The notes: generated by a model from the letters alone, not told the origin. A DNA stretch of 6,333 bases from an uncultured Gammaproteobacteria bacterium (GCA_903866355.1 CAIPNE010000250.1:1-6333), one strand, 5' to 3'; numbered from the stretch's first letter, positions 1 to 6,313 are shown. Program-made: numbers and translations.

Positions 1-1176
1 GGTGCCGGCTGCCGGGCTGGTGTGGCGCGGTAGGATCACCGCACCCACTAATAACAAGCCCGCCGCTAACGCGGAAGGCAGGGCAAACCCACCCGACCAC
101 TGCGCCAATCGGCCTGCGACAAAAGGCCCCAACAGTTGGCCGCCGCCAAAGGCTGCAGTCATCCAGCCCATGGCCGCATCGGCTGCCGGACCCGCTGCGT
201 TGCGAGCGGCGGTGAGCCCTAGGGCCGTGATGGATAAAAACGTCGCGCCCAGACACGCCCCGCCCAGCATCAACATGAAGGTGCTGTGACTGGAGCCCGC
301 TAACAACACCCCAATCGCCTCCAGACAAAAAGCGCCACGCATGACGCTCATGACGCCATAGCGTTGCGCGAGCCAGCGGCCGACTGGCACCGAGGGGGCA
401 GCGGTTGCGCCGACCACGAGCCAACACAGGACTTCAATGAACGGCGCGCTATTCTGCTGTCGCGCCATCGCGACAATGAACGTGGCGGTCACCACATAGC
501 CAAACCCCAACAGCGCGTAGGCCGCGATAAGACGTCTTAGCTCTCCAGATGAGTCCGTGCTCGACGCCGTGGCTAACGCCGGCGCCGCGCTGGGCACTAG
601 GTTGGGTAGGCGCGCCAGAATGGGCAGCGCCACCGCCGAACACACCCCCGCACAAATGCCGAGCCCCGCCCATTGTCCGGCGACCGAGGCACCACCAGCC
701 TTGGCTACTTCAATGATGATGACCGACAGCACAATGCCCACCCCCACCCCGGGGAACGCCACCGAGGACAGGCCTGGGCGACCCGCTCGAGTGACATAGT
801 CGATGACCAGCGCCAAGCCAATGACCATGCCGACAGCGCTGGCGACCCCGGCCACAAAACGCAGCGCCAGCCAGCCCTCATAAGACCAGTGGAGCATGCC
901 GGCTAGTGTCGACAGCACGCTGAGGAGCATCGCCAAAAAGAGCCATCCGGCGCGCGTTGGCCGACCTGCCAATCGGCCCGCGAGCAGCGCGCCCAGCAGA
1001 TACCCCACAAAATTGGCGCTAGCCACATCGCCGGCTTGTGCCAAGCTCCAGCCCAAGGTGTCCCTTAGGCGGGGCAGCAAAGGCGTGTAGGCGAAGCGCC
1101 CAATTCCCATGGTGCTGACCAGTAGCAGTCCGCCGGCTAGGGCCGCGGCCAGTGGACTGGGCGCGGGCTCCTTCAC
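1..1176 (-). CDS. YbfB/YjiJ family MFS transporter, 3' end cut by window edge
   Basis: This is an inner-membrane major facilitator carrier of the YbfB/YjiJ type (MFS_4, formerly DUF1228); the substrate of this family is not established. An open frame of 392 codons without a stop runs from a GTG at 1176 to the left edge. The N-terminus carries the family hallmark MGIGRFAYTPLLP (residues 23-35) inside the first helix, followed by alternating hydrophobic segments consistent with about 12 helices and a polar central loop near residues 195-215. The last hydrophobic segment is present (FALPSALAAGLLLVGAVILP), so only a short tail is probably missing. The GTG overlaps the mutM stop in GTGA (4 bp), which suggests translational coupling. 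No Shine-Dalgarno sequence is visible before the GTG, although an exact AAGGAG lies just after it (1173-1168). No ATG lies in frame before Met23, which is inside the family motif. The family call is firm, the exact start fairly firm, and the function unknown. Confidence 0.88.
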   Translation of the reverse strand, partial: MKEPAPSPLAAALAGGLLLVSTMGIGRFAYTPLLPRLRDTLGWSLAQAGDVASANFVGYLLGALLAGRLAGRPTRAGWLFLAMLLSVLSTLAGMLHWSYEGWLALRFVAGVASAVGMVIGLALVIDYVTRAGRPGLSSVAFPGVGVGIVLSVIIIEVAKAGGASVAGQWAGLGICAGVCSAVALPILARLPNLVPSAAPALATASSTDSSGELRRLIAAYALLGFGYVVTATFIVAMARQQNSAPFIEVLCWLVVGATAAPSVPVGRWLAQRYGVMSVMRGAFCLEAIGVLLAGSSHSTFMLMLGGACLGATFLSITALGLTAARNAAGPAADAAMGWMTAAFGGGQLLGPFVAGRLAQWSGGFALPSALAAGLLLVGAVILPRHTSPAAGT

Positions 1177-1994
1177 CGTTGGCAGCGCGGGCAGAAATAG
1201 CTCGCGCGCTGGCCAATGACACGCTGCGCGATGGGTGCCGCTGTGCCGCAGCGTAGACAGGGTTGGCCGGCGCGACCATACACCTGCAATTCATTGCGAA
1301 AATAGCCAGGCTGGCCATCGTTGTGGGTGAAATCGCGCAGCGTAGTGCCACCAAAACCGATAGCCAACTCCAACACTTCGCGTACCGCGACCACTAGGGC
1401 TGCATAGCGTGGCAGAGCAATGCGGCGGGCTGGGCGCGAAGGGTGGATGCCCGCACGGTGCAACGATTCGCTGGCGTAAATGTTGCCAACACCCACCACG
1501 ATGGCCCCGTCCATCAAAAAGCTTTTAACGGCCACGCTGCGCGCACTGGCCAGTTGGGCGAGATATTCGGCGCTAAAGCGCTGATCCCACGGCTCCGGGC
1601 CTAGCCCTGCGAGCAAGCGATGCTGCAGGGGATCCTCGGGCGTCCACAGCATCAGGCCAAACCGGCGGGGATCGCGCAGCCGCAGGCAGACCTGGTCGTC
1701 AAATTCCAACTCGATGTGGTCGTGCGGTTTGGGCGGGCTGCCGGGCGTGGTGATGCGCAGGGACCCGGACATTCCCAGATGCACGATGAGCGTGCCTTGG
1801 GTAAATTTAAAGAGCAGGTACTTGGCGCGTCGCAACACTTGCGTGAGACGCTGGCCAAGCAGGATGTCGGCTAAATTCTCCGGCACGGGTTGGCGAAAAC
1901 GGCGCTCGCGCAACACCACGCCCGTGACGCAGCGTCCCTCGAGGTGGGGGGCGACACCCCGTCTGGTGGTTTCAACTTCGGGTAATTCAGGCAT
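1173..1994 (-). CDS. mutM: Formamidopyrimidine-DNA glycosylase / AP lyase MutM (Fpg)
   Basis: This base-excision repair enzyme removes 8-oxoguanine and formamidopyrimidines from DNA and nicks the abasic site by beta/delta elimination. The protein begins MPELPEVETTRRGV. Pro2 is the catalytic nucleophile after Met removal and Glu3 is the catalytic acid, so the ATG at 1994 is the only workable start even though the frame extends 30 bases further upstream to another ATG at 2024. Visible conserved elements are Lys58 (AKYLLFKF), VHLGMSG (71-77), Asn171 in VGVGNIYASE (167-176), VYGRAGQPC, and a C-terminal zinc finger with Cys246, Cys249, Cys268 and Cys271 and the DNA-binding Arg263 (GQR). The length of 273 residues is normal for the family (E. 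coli about 269). Its start overlaps the upstream GldG-like gene by 8 bp and its stop overlaps the MFS start by 4 bp, so it is embedded in the operon. All catalytic residues are intact and it should be active. Confidence 0.97.
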   Translation of the reverse strand: MPELPEVETTRRGVAPHLEGRCVTGVVLRERRFRQPVPENLADILLGQRLTQVLRRAKYLLFKFTQGTLIVHLGMSGSLRITTPGSPPKPHDHIELEFDDQVCLRLRDPRRFGLMLWTPEDPLQHRLLAGLGPEPWDQRFSAEYLAQLASARSVAVKSFLMDGAIVVGVGNIYASESLHRAGIHPSRPARRIALPRYAALVVAVREVLELAIGFGGTTLRDFTHNDGQPGYFRNELQVYGRAGQPCLRCGTAAPIAQRVIGQRASYFCPRCQR

Positions 1995-3324
1995 GTCGCC
2001 GACACCACCAGAGCCAGCCGCCAAAGCTCGCTAAAACGCCGGGCAAGATAAATAGGAAACCACCCCCCAGCAATCCCGTTTGCCAGCGGGTGAAGTTCAG
2101 TTGGGTGTCGGCGGCTGGAGTGTGCTCAATGGCGATTAGGCCGTCGCGGGTCACGAGCCATTCGATCAAGCGGGTACCCAAGGCACGATTGCCGCCATTG
2201 CCGAGATAGGTATTGGATAGAAAATCGCCGTCGCCCACCACGACGACTCGCTGCGTGCCCCGGGTCAGGGTTTGCGCGAGTGGCAGCGGTCCTTTCAAAT
2301 CCAGACCTGCGGTGTAGGCCACATCGCCCGACATGGGGGCGGTTTCGCCCCACGCTCCGGGCGAAGATTCGAACAACACGCTGTGCTGCCAGGGTGCCGG
2401 CGGGGCCGTCATGACTGGGGTTGCGTAGGGCAAAACCACCGTTGCGCTGAACTGCGCCAGCGCCGGGTGGTGGTCAAACCGGGTGACGAGCACCAGGGCT
2501 GGATTATCGATTCCTACCGCTTGGGTGCCGGGGTCAACCACGGTCATGGCGTGTGGCACGAGGCCCAGCATCTTTTCTAGTGCCGCCAGCGAGGGCGTTG
2601 GGGTGGGTTCCCGCAACCAGAGCAGCGCCCCGCCCCGGGCCAGATATTGCTCGATGAGCGCCACTTCGCCCGGAAGATAGTCAATTTGCGGACTTGCGAT
2701 GACCACGGCGGTCGCGTTCTCCGGGATGACGTGCTGTGCCGCGAGATTGATTTCACGTGCTTTCAGCCCCCGCTGGGCGAGCGCTTCGGCGAAGTCTGAG
2801 ACATCGAAGTTTGCGCCTCGCAGCGGGCTGCGCTCACCGTGACCCGTCACAAAAGCCAGCCATTGGTCTTCTTGGCGTGCCAACCGCGCCAAGGCATTGG
2901 TAAACGCCGTTTCGGTATAGATCCGCAGTTGTTCCCGGCGCCCGCCTGCGGCAATGACGAGGTCGCCTTCGGCCAGATTTTGGGTGCGCAGGCGTTCGGG
3001 CACTTCGGCGGGTACCACAAAATGCAGGTGCAGGTTTGCGCGTAAACGTTGATACCGCCCCACCAGCGCTTGCACTGCTTCGCGGCTTGGGTGGCCGGTT
3101 GGCAAATAAACGCTCACTTCCAGCGGGCCGGTCACCGCCGCTAGCGCCGCCGCGCTGGCCGCGGTCAAGGTATGGCGGCCGGCGTGCGTCCAGTCGCTGA
3201 CTACCCGCTGGCGCAGGGTCAGCCGAAACACCAACAGCGCCACCACCACGATCCCAAGCGGCCACAGGGCGTAGCGTAGTCGCGCGCCGCGTGCGGAGGG
3301 GCTAGAGCGCACGGCGTTCGCCAT
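1987..3324 (-). CDS. GldG-like ABC transporter auxiliary protein (ABC_transp_aux type)
   Basis: This 445-residue membrane-anchored protein resembles the auxiliary component of GldFG-type ABC systems. It has one N-terminal helix (about residues 18-37), a large presumably periplasmic body, and one C-terminal helix (about 416-439) ending in the basic tail CRRHA. Recognisable motifs are DWTHAGRHTLT just after the first helix (44-54), FVTGHGERSP (158-167) and GDGDFLSNTYLGNGGN (364-379), all typical of this family. The body is thought to be a ligand-binding or scaffold domain, but no biochemical activity is established. It directly follows its ATPase and permease. The ATG at 3324 overlaps the permease end by 23 bp; a GTG four codons later (3312) would overlap by only 11 bp and cannot be excluded, since neither has a good ribosome binding site. 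In Bacteroidetes GldG supports gliding motility; here the role is unknown, with export of an envelope component as an inference. Confidence 0.87.
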   Translation of the reverse strand: MANAVRSSPSARGARLRYALWPLGIVVVALLVFRLTLRQRVVSDWTHAGRHTLTAASAAALAAVTGPLEVSVYLPTGHPSREAVQALVGRYQRLRANLHLHFVVPAEVPERLRTQNLAEGDLVIAAGGRREQLRIYTETAFTNALARLARQEDQWLAFVTGHGERSPLRGANFDVSDFAEALAQRGLKAREINLAAQHVIPENATAVVIASPQIDYLPGEVALIEQYLARGGALLWLREPTPTPSLAALEKMLGLVPHAMTVVDPGTQAVGIDNPALVLVTRFDHHPALAQFSATVVLPYATPVMTAPPAPWQHSVLFESSPGAWGETAPMSGDVAYTAGLDLKGPLPLAQTLTRGTQRVVVVGDGDFLSNTYLGNGGNRALGTRLIEWLVTRDGLIAIEHTPAADTQLNFTRWQTGLLGGGFLFILPGVLASFGGWLWWCRRHA

Positions 3325-4054
3325 CCAAACGCCACACCGCGAGGGCTAACGCCGCGGCTGCGAGCACGATAAAATAGGCCACATCGGCCGTATCAACCAA
3401 CCCGCGCAGGAGGCGCTGGTAGTGATACATCATCGAGAGTTGCGTGAACACGGTGGGTTCTTCGGTGGTCCCACCGGTCCAGTCGCACAGCCACAGAAAG
3501 ATGAGACAGGTGAAGCTGCCGGTCGCGGCGAGCGCCGGTTGTTGGGTGAAAGAGGAGAACGCGACCCCAATGGCCGTGGTGCTAGCCATCATCAGCGCCA
3601 AACCTAATAGCGCGCTGGCGAGTGCGCCCCAATCAAGCTGAGTCCCACCGGCCAGCGATAAACACATCAGTCCGGCCAGCACCCACCACACGGCCAGCAC
3701 CGTCAGGATGCCGAGAAACTTACCGACGATCAGGGTGCGCAGCGCGAGCGGGGCACTCTGCCAAAGCACCAAGGTTCCGGCGCGGCGCTCGCCGGCTAGA
3801 GCGTGCATGCTCAACAACGGCACCACAAATAGCAGCAGCAGGGCCACGGTTCCCAACGTTGGCGCGATGACCAATTCGCCAATGCCTGGGGGCTGCGGCA
3901 AGCGCTGTAGCCGTGGCGTGGCGATTAGAAACAAGTCTATCTGCGCTAGAAACTGGAAGGCCATCAGGCACTGCATCACCGCGAGCACCAGCCAAGCGAA
4001 CGGGGCATGAAAAAAGCTCTGCGCCTCGCGGCGTACCACGAGCATCAAACTCAT
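3302..4054 (-). CDS. ABC-2 type permease, GldF-like
   Basis: This is the membrane-spanning subunit of the ABC complex, 250 residues with about six helices (roughly 18-38, 63-85, 112-132, 143-165, 170-190 and 226-243). The motif LLSMHALAGERRAGTLVLW after the second helix is the usual cytoplasmic coupling region of ABC-2/GldF permeases, and the segment near the C-terminus with LLRGLVDTADVAYF matches the conserved end of the family. The start is placed at the ATG at 4054, giving MSLMLVVRREAQSFF, because this ATG overlaps the ATPase stop as ATGA (4 bp) and the sequence from here fits the family. The frame stays open upstream to an ATG at 4150, but those 32 extra residues are Arg/Gly-rich and lie wholly within the ATPase coding region. 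It works with the ATPase upstream and the GldG-like protein downstream. The substrate is unknown. Confidence 0.9.
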   Translation of the reverse strand: MSLMLVVRREAQSFFHAPFAWLVLAVMQCLMAFQFLAQIDLFLIATPRLQRLPQPPGIGELVIAPTLGTVALLLLFVVPLLSMHALAGERRAGTLVLWQSAPLALRTLIVGKFLGILTVLAVWWVLAGLMCLSLAGGTQLDWGALASALLGLALMMASTTAIGVAFSSFTQQPALAATGSFTCLIFLWLCDWTGGTTEEPTVFTQLSMMYHYQRLLRGLVDTADVAYFIVLAAAALALAVWRLDGERRAL

Positions 4055-4962
4055 GCTGCCGCCCCGGCCGTTAGCGCTAAGAAGGTTTGCTCGAGCGGGC
4101 CTTCGGCGCTGCGCAGTTCTCGCACCCCCCAGCCACGCGCGACGACCCACGCGGCGATGCTTTCAGCAACTGCTGGATGTTCGACGCAGAGCCGATAAAC
4201 GCCGTTCGCGATGACTTCTACCATTGTTACGCCGTCGATTTCGCGCAAGTACGCGGCCGCATTCGGTGCTCCAACCAGGGTTATTTGCAGGTTGAGTCCG
4301 GCCGGCGTCAACGCACCCTCATGGACCAGCACACCTTGGTGTAAGACCGCGACGCGGGTACAGATCTGCTGCACTTCTGCGAGCAAATGAGTGGATAAAA
4401 TCACGGCGTGCTGACCCGCCAGTTCCCGCATTAGCGTACGAATCTCGCGGATTTGCAGCGGATCAAGGCCAACGGTCGGTTCGTCGAGTACCAGCACGGC
4501 GGGCTCGTGCACGATGGCCTGCGCGAAACCGATCCGTTGCTGGTAGCCCTTGGACAGATTGCCAATGACCCGCTTGCCCACATCGTTCAAGCCGCAGCGC
4601 TGTTTGGCGCGGGCAATTTGTCGCGTCGGGTCCGGTGCCCGATGCAGGGCTGCGCAAAACGCCAAATAGTCATCTACCCGAGCATCTAAAAATAGCGGCG
4701 GTGTTTCTGGCAGATAGCCTAAGTCCTGTTTAGCGGTGAGCGGCTGCTGGGCGAGGTCGATGCCGCGGATGAGGATCTTGCCCGCGTGTGGTGCCAGCAC
4801 GCCAACCAGCATTTTGAGCGTGGTAGATTTGCCCGCACCGTTCAGCCCCAGCAAGCCCAAACAGTCACCCCGCCTGAGCGTTAGATTTACCCCGTGCACA
4901 GCCTGACGAACCCCATATCGGCGGGATATTGCGCGTGCTTCGAGGAGTACATCAGGCATCAT
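4051..4962 (-). CDS. ABC transporter ATP-binding protein, GldA-like
   Basis: This cytoplasmic ATPase, 303 residues, powers the ABC complex encoded with it. It has a complete nucleotide-binding domain: Walker A GLNGAGKST (39-47), signature LSKGYQQR (136-143), Walker B VLVLDEP (156-162), D-loop GLDP (165-168) and H-loop His192 (LSTH). In the Q-loop position the sequence reads GYLPE (82-86) with no glutamine, a variant common in ABC-2/GldA-type ATPases. Residues from about 225 to 303 form a C-terminal accessory domain. It is the first gene of the leftward operon and its stop overlaps the permease start by 4 bp. Two tandem ATGs (4962 and 4959) are possible starts; conserved ABC sequence begins within a few residues, so the start cannot be further downstream. 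A near-consensus promoter sits immediately upstream. The substrate of the complex cannot be read from the sequence. Confidence 0.94.
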   Translation of the reverse strand: MMPDVLLEARAISRRYGVRQAVHGVNLTLRRGDCLGLLGLNGAGKSTTLKMLVGVLAPHAGKILIRGIDLAQQPLTAKQDLGYLPETPPLFLDARVDDYLAFCAALHRAPDPTRQIARAKQRCGLNDVGKRVIGNLSKGYQQRIGFAQAIVHEPAVLVLDEPTVGLDPLQIREIRTLMRELAGQHAVILSTHLLAEVQQICTRVAVLHQGVLVHEGALTPAGLNLQITLVGAPNAAAYLREIDGVTMVEVIANGVYRLCVEHPAVAESIAAWVVARGWGVRELRSAEGPLEQTFLALTAGAAA

Positions 4963-4970
4963 GTCACCGC

Positions 4971-4999
4971 ATTATTGGCTTGCGCGCAGACCCTGCCAA
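4971..4999 (-). promoter_or_regulatory. Predicted sigma-70 type promoter for the leftward operon
   Basis: Read on the minus strand, TTGGCA (4999-4994) matches 5 of 6 bases of the -35 consensus and AATAAT (4976-4971) matches 5 of 6 of the -10 consensus, with an ideal 17 bp spacer. The expected transcription start, about 7 bases past the -10, falls at 4964-4963, only one or two bases before the ATPase ATG at 4962. If used, the mRNA would be practically leaderless and the GGTGA at 4968-4964 could not act as a ribosome binding site. This is a prediction by eye. Confidence 0.5.
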
Positions 5000-5064
5000 G
5001 GCGCTTTTACAATGCCCGCCCCAAGCGGCGCTGGCTGGACATCCGGCGAGTGCTTTCCACATGA

Positions 5065-5092
5065 TTGCATCTCGAGCCCTGAGTGATAGAAA
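5065..5092 (+). promoter_or_regulatory. Possible extended -10 promoter for the desaturase gene
   Basis: A TAGAAA hexamer (5087-5092, 4 of 6 to the -10 consensus) is preceded by TG one base upstream (5084-5085), giving an extended -10 element. A poor -35 candidate, TTGCAT (5065-5070), lies 16 bp upstream. Transcription would start near 5099 and leave a leader of about 27 bases before the ATG at 5126. This is weaker than the opposing promoter; a regulated promoter needing an activator is possible, but no recognised operator was found. Confidence 0.3.
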
Positions 5093-5125
5093 ATTACCGT
5101 CGTTAATTCCGCCGGCGATCTCTCC

Positions 5126-6313
5126 ATGCCCCCTTTAAATTTTGTCGATGGCTTATTGGACTTGCCTTGGTGGGGAACCCTGCTGGCAGCACTTTGCCTC
5201 ACGCACGTCACCATCATCTCCGTGACGGTCTATTTGCATCGCCATCAGGCGCATCGCGCGTTGAGCCTGCATCCCGCGCTGGCGCATTTTTTTCGCGCAT
5301 GGTTGTGGTTAACCACCGGCATAGGTACGCGCGGCTGGACCGCGGTGCATCGCAAACATCACGCTTTTGTGGAGCAGCAGCAGGACCCGCACAGCCCCAG
5401 CGTGTATGGCATCCGCAAGGTGCTGGCCGAAGGTGTGGAACTGTATCGAGAAGAAGCACGCAATCCCGAAACGCTGGCCAAATACAGCCACGGCACACCA
5501 AACGATTGGCTTGAACGCCAAATTTACGAGCGCTATGCGTGGCACGGTATTGGCCTGATGTTGGTGATAGATCTCGCCCTGTTTGGTTGCCTCGGGTTGA
5601 CGGTGTGGGCCGTCCAAATGATGTGGATTCCCATTTTCGCCGCCGGTGTCATTAACGGTTTAGCCCATTGGTGGGGCTATCGTAACTTTGAAACGCCGGA
5701 TCGCTCGACTAACCTCACGCCATGGGGTCTGTTGGTCGGTGGTGAGGAGTTGCACAACAACCATCACGCTTTTGCGAGTTCGGCCCGCTTCTCCCTACAG
5801 CCTTGGGAGTTCGATTTAGGTTGGGCCTATATTTGCGTGCTGGAAGCGCTGGGGCTGGCGAGCGTCAAGAAGGTGGTTGCACCACCGCTCATCGACACCC
5901 GGAAGTGCCATGTGGATCTGGATACCCTGCGCGCGGTGGTGGCCAGCCATGTGCACGTGCTGGCGGATTATGCGCACCGCGTGGTGCATCGGGTCCATCG
6001 CGATGAAATTGCGCGGGCACCACAAGACACGCGCTGTGCGATCAAGCCGCTCAAGCGGCTGATTTACCGGGCTGAGCGGCGGTTGGACGAGCAAGAGCGA
6101 GCGTGTCTGGCGGCGGGGCTGACGCACAGCCGTGCTTTGGCGACCGTTTACGATTTGCATCGGCAACTGCTGGCCTTGTTCAACGAAAGACAAGCCAGCC
6201 AAGATCGCCTGCTAGATGCTTTGCAGGAGTGGTGCCGACAGGCGGAGGAAACTGGTATTGCGGCGCTGAGCGAGTTCGCGCAGCGCTTGGCGGGCTATCG
6301 ACTGGCGGCGTAA
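5126..6313 (+). CDS. desA: DesA-type membrane fatty acid desaturase
   Basis: This integral membrane di-iron enzyme probably introduces a cis double bond (delta-9 type) into saturated acyl chains using O2 and an electron donor. It resembles the Pseudomonas DesA group, which is thought to act on acyl chains of membrane phospholipids. The three histidine boxes are complete: HRHQAH (38-43), HRKHH (75-79) and HNNHH (210-214), with the extra His181 in GLAHWWGYRNFETPD. Hydrophobic segments lie at about 14-37, 50-66, 141-161 and 163-180. The length of 395 residues fits the DesA group. Residues from about 256 onward form a soluble helical extension whose last 85 residues look like the C-terminus of ISL3 transposases. 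The ATG at 5126 is the only ATG start after an in-frame stop at 5087; its Shine-Dalgarno sequence is weak. Phospholipid versus acyl-CoA substrate cannot be decided from sequence. It is transcribed divergently from the ABC operon. Confidence 0.93.
   Translation: MPPLNFVDGLLDLPWWGTLLAALCLTHVTIISVTVYLHRHQAHRALSLHPALAHFFRAWLWLTTGIGTRGWTAVHRKHHAFVEQQQDPHSPSVYGIRKVLAEGVELYREEARNPETLAKYSHGTPNDWLERQIYERYAWHGIGLMLVIDLALFGCLGLTVWAVQMMWIPIFAAGVINGLAHWWGYRNFETPDRSTNLTPWGLLVGGEELHNNHHAFASSARFSLQPWEFDLGWAYICVLEALGLASVKKVVAPPLIDTRKCHVDLDTLRAVVASHVHVLADYAHRVVHRVHRDEIARAPQDTRCAIKPLKRLIYRAERRLDEQERACLAAGLTHSRALATVYDLHRQLLALFNERQASQDRLLDALQEWCRQAEETGIAALSEFAQRLAGYRLAA

Larger units (their letters stand above)
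4963..5125. other. Divergent intergenic region between the ABC operon and the desaturase gene
   Basis: These 163 bp separate the starts of two oppositely oriented transcription units and are the only real non-coding stretch in the window. The region holds a good minus-strand promoter candidate next to the ATPase start and a weaker plus-strand candidate about 35 bp before the desaturase start. The plus-strand half is AT-richer (about 5084-5108). A perfect 8 bp palindrome, CGCCGGCG, lies at 5110-5117 just before the desaturase ATG, but in GC-rich DNA this may be chance. No convincing long operator dyad, riboswitch or small RNA was seen. Confidence 0.75.

Noticed and set aside
2..289. Plus-strand open frame of 95 codons at the left edge
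   Set aside because: It lies antisense to the MFS gene, whose minus-strand frame shows clear family motifs and membrane helices. The plus-strand product is Ala/Pro-rich low-complexity sequence typical of a shadow frame in GC-rich DNA.
557..906. Overlapping plus-strand frames of 77-80 codons
   Set aside because: They are antisense to the MFS coding sequence, with no recognisable domain and Pro/Ala/Thr- or His/Asp/Arg-rich composition.
2834..3265. Minus-strand frame of 143 codons inside the GldG-like gene
   Set aside because: It is a +1/-1 shadow of the GldG-like frame, Arg/Ala/Gly-rich without motifs, while the GldG-like frame has recognised conserved motifs over the same bases.
4055..4150. 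32-residue N-terminal extension of the permease
   Set aside because: The extension is Arg/Gly-rich, lies entirely within the ATPase gene, and is less likely than the start at 4054, which forms a classic ATGA overlap.
5008..5013. TACAAT on the plus strand as a second desaturase promoter -10
   Set aside because: The hexamer matches 5 of 6 bases, but no -35 element lies at 15-19 bp spacing; the nearest TTG-containing candidate (TTGCGC, 4980-4985) is 22 bp away.
4972..5217. Minus-strand frame of 81 codons spanning the divergent intergenic region
   Set aside because: It overlaps the desaturase start antisense and would cover both predicted promoters. The product has no recognisable features.
5816..6202. 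Minus-strand frame of 128 codons opposite the desaturase C-terminus
   Set aside because: It is antisense to a well-supported coding region, with no family resemblance and no promoter or ribosome binding site.
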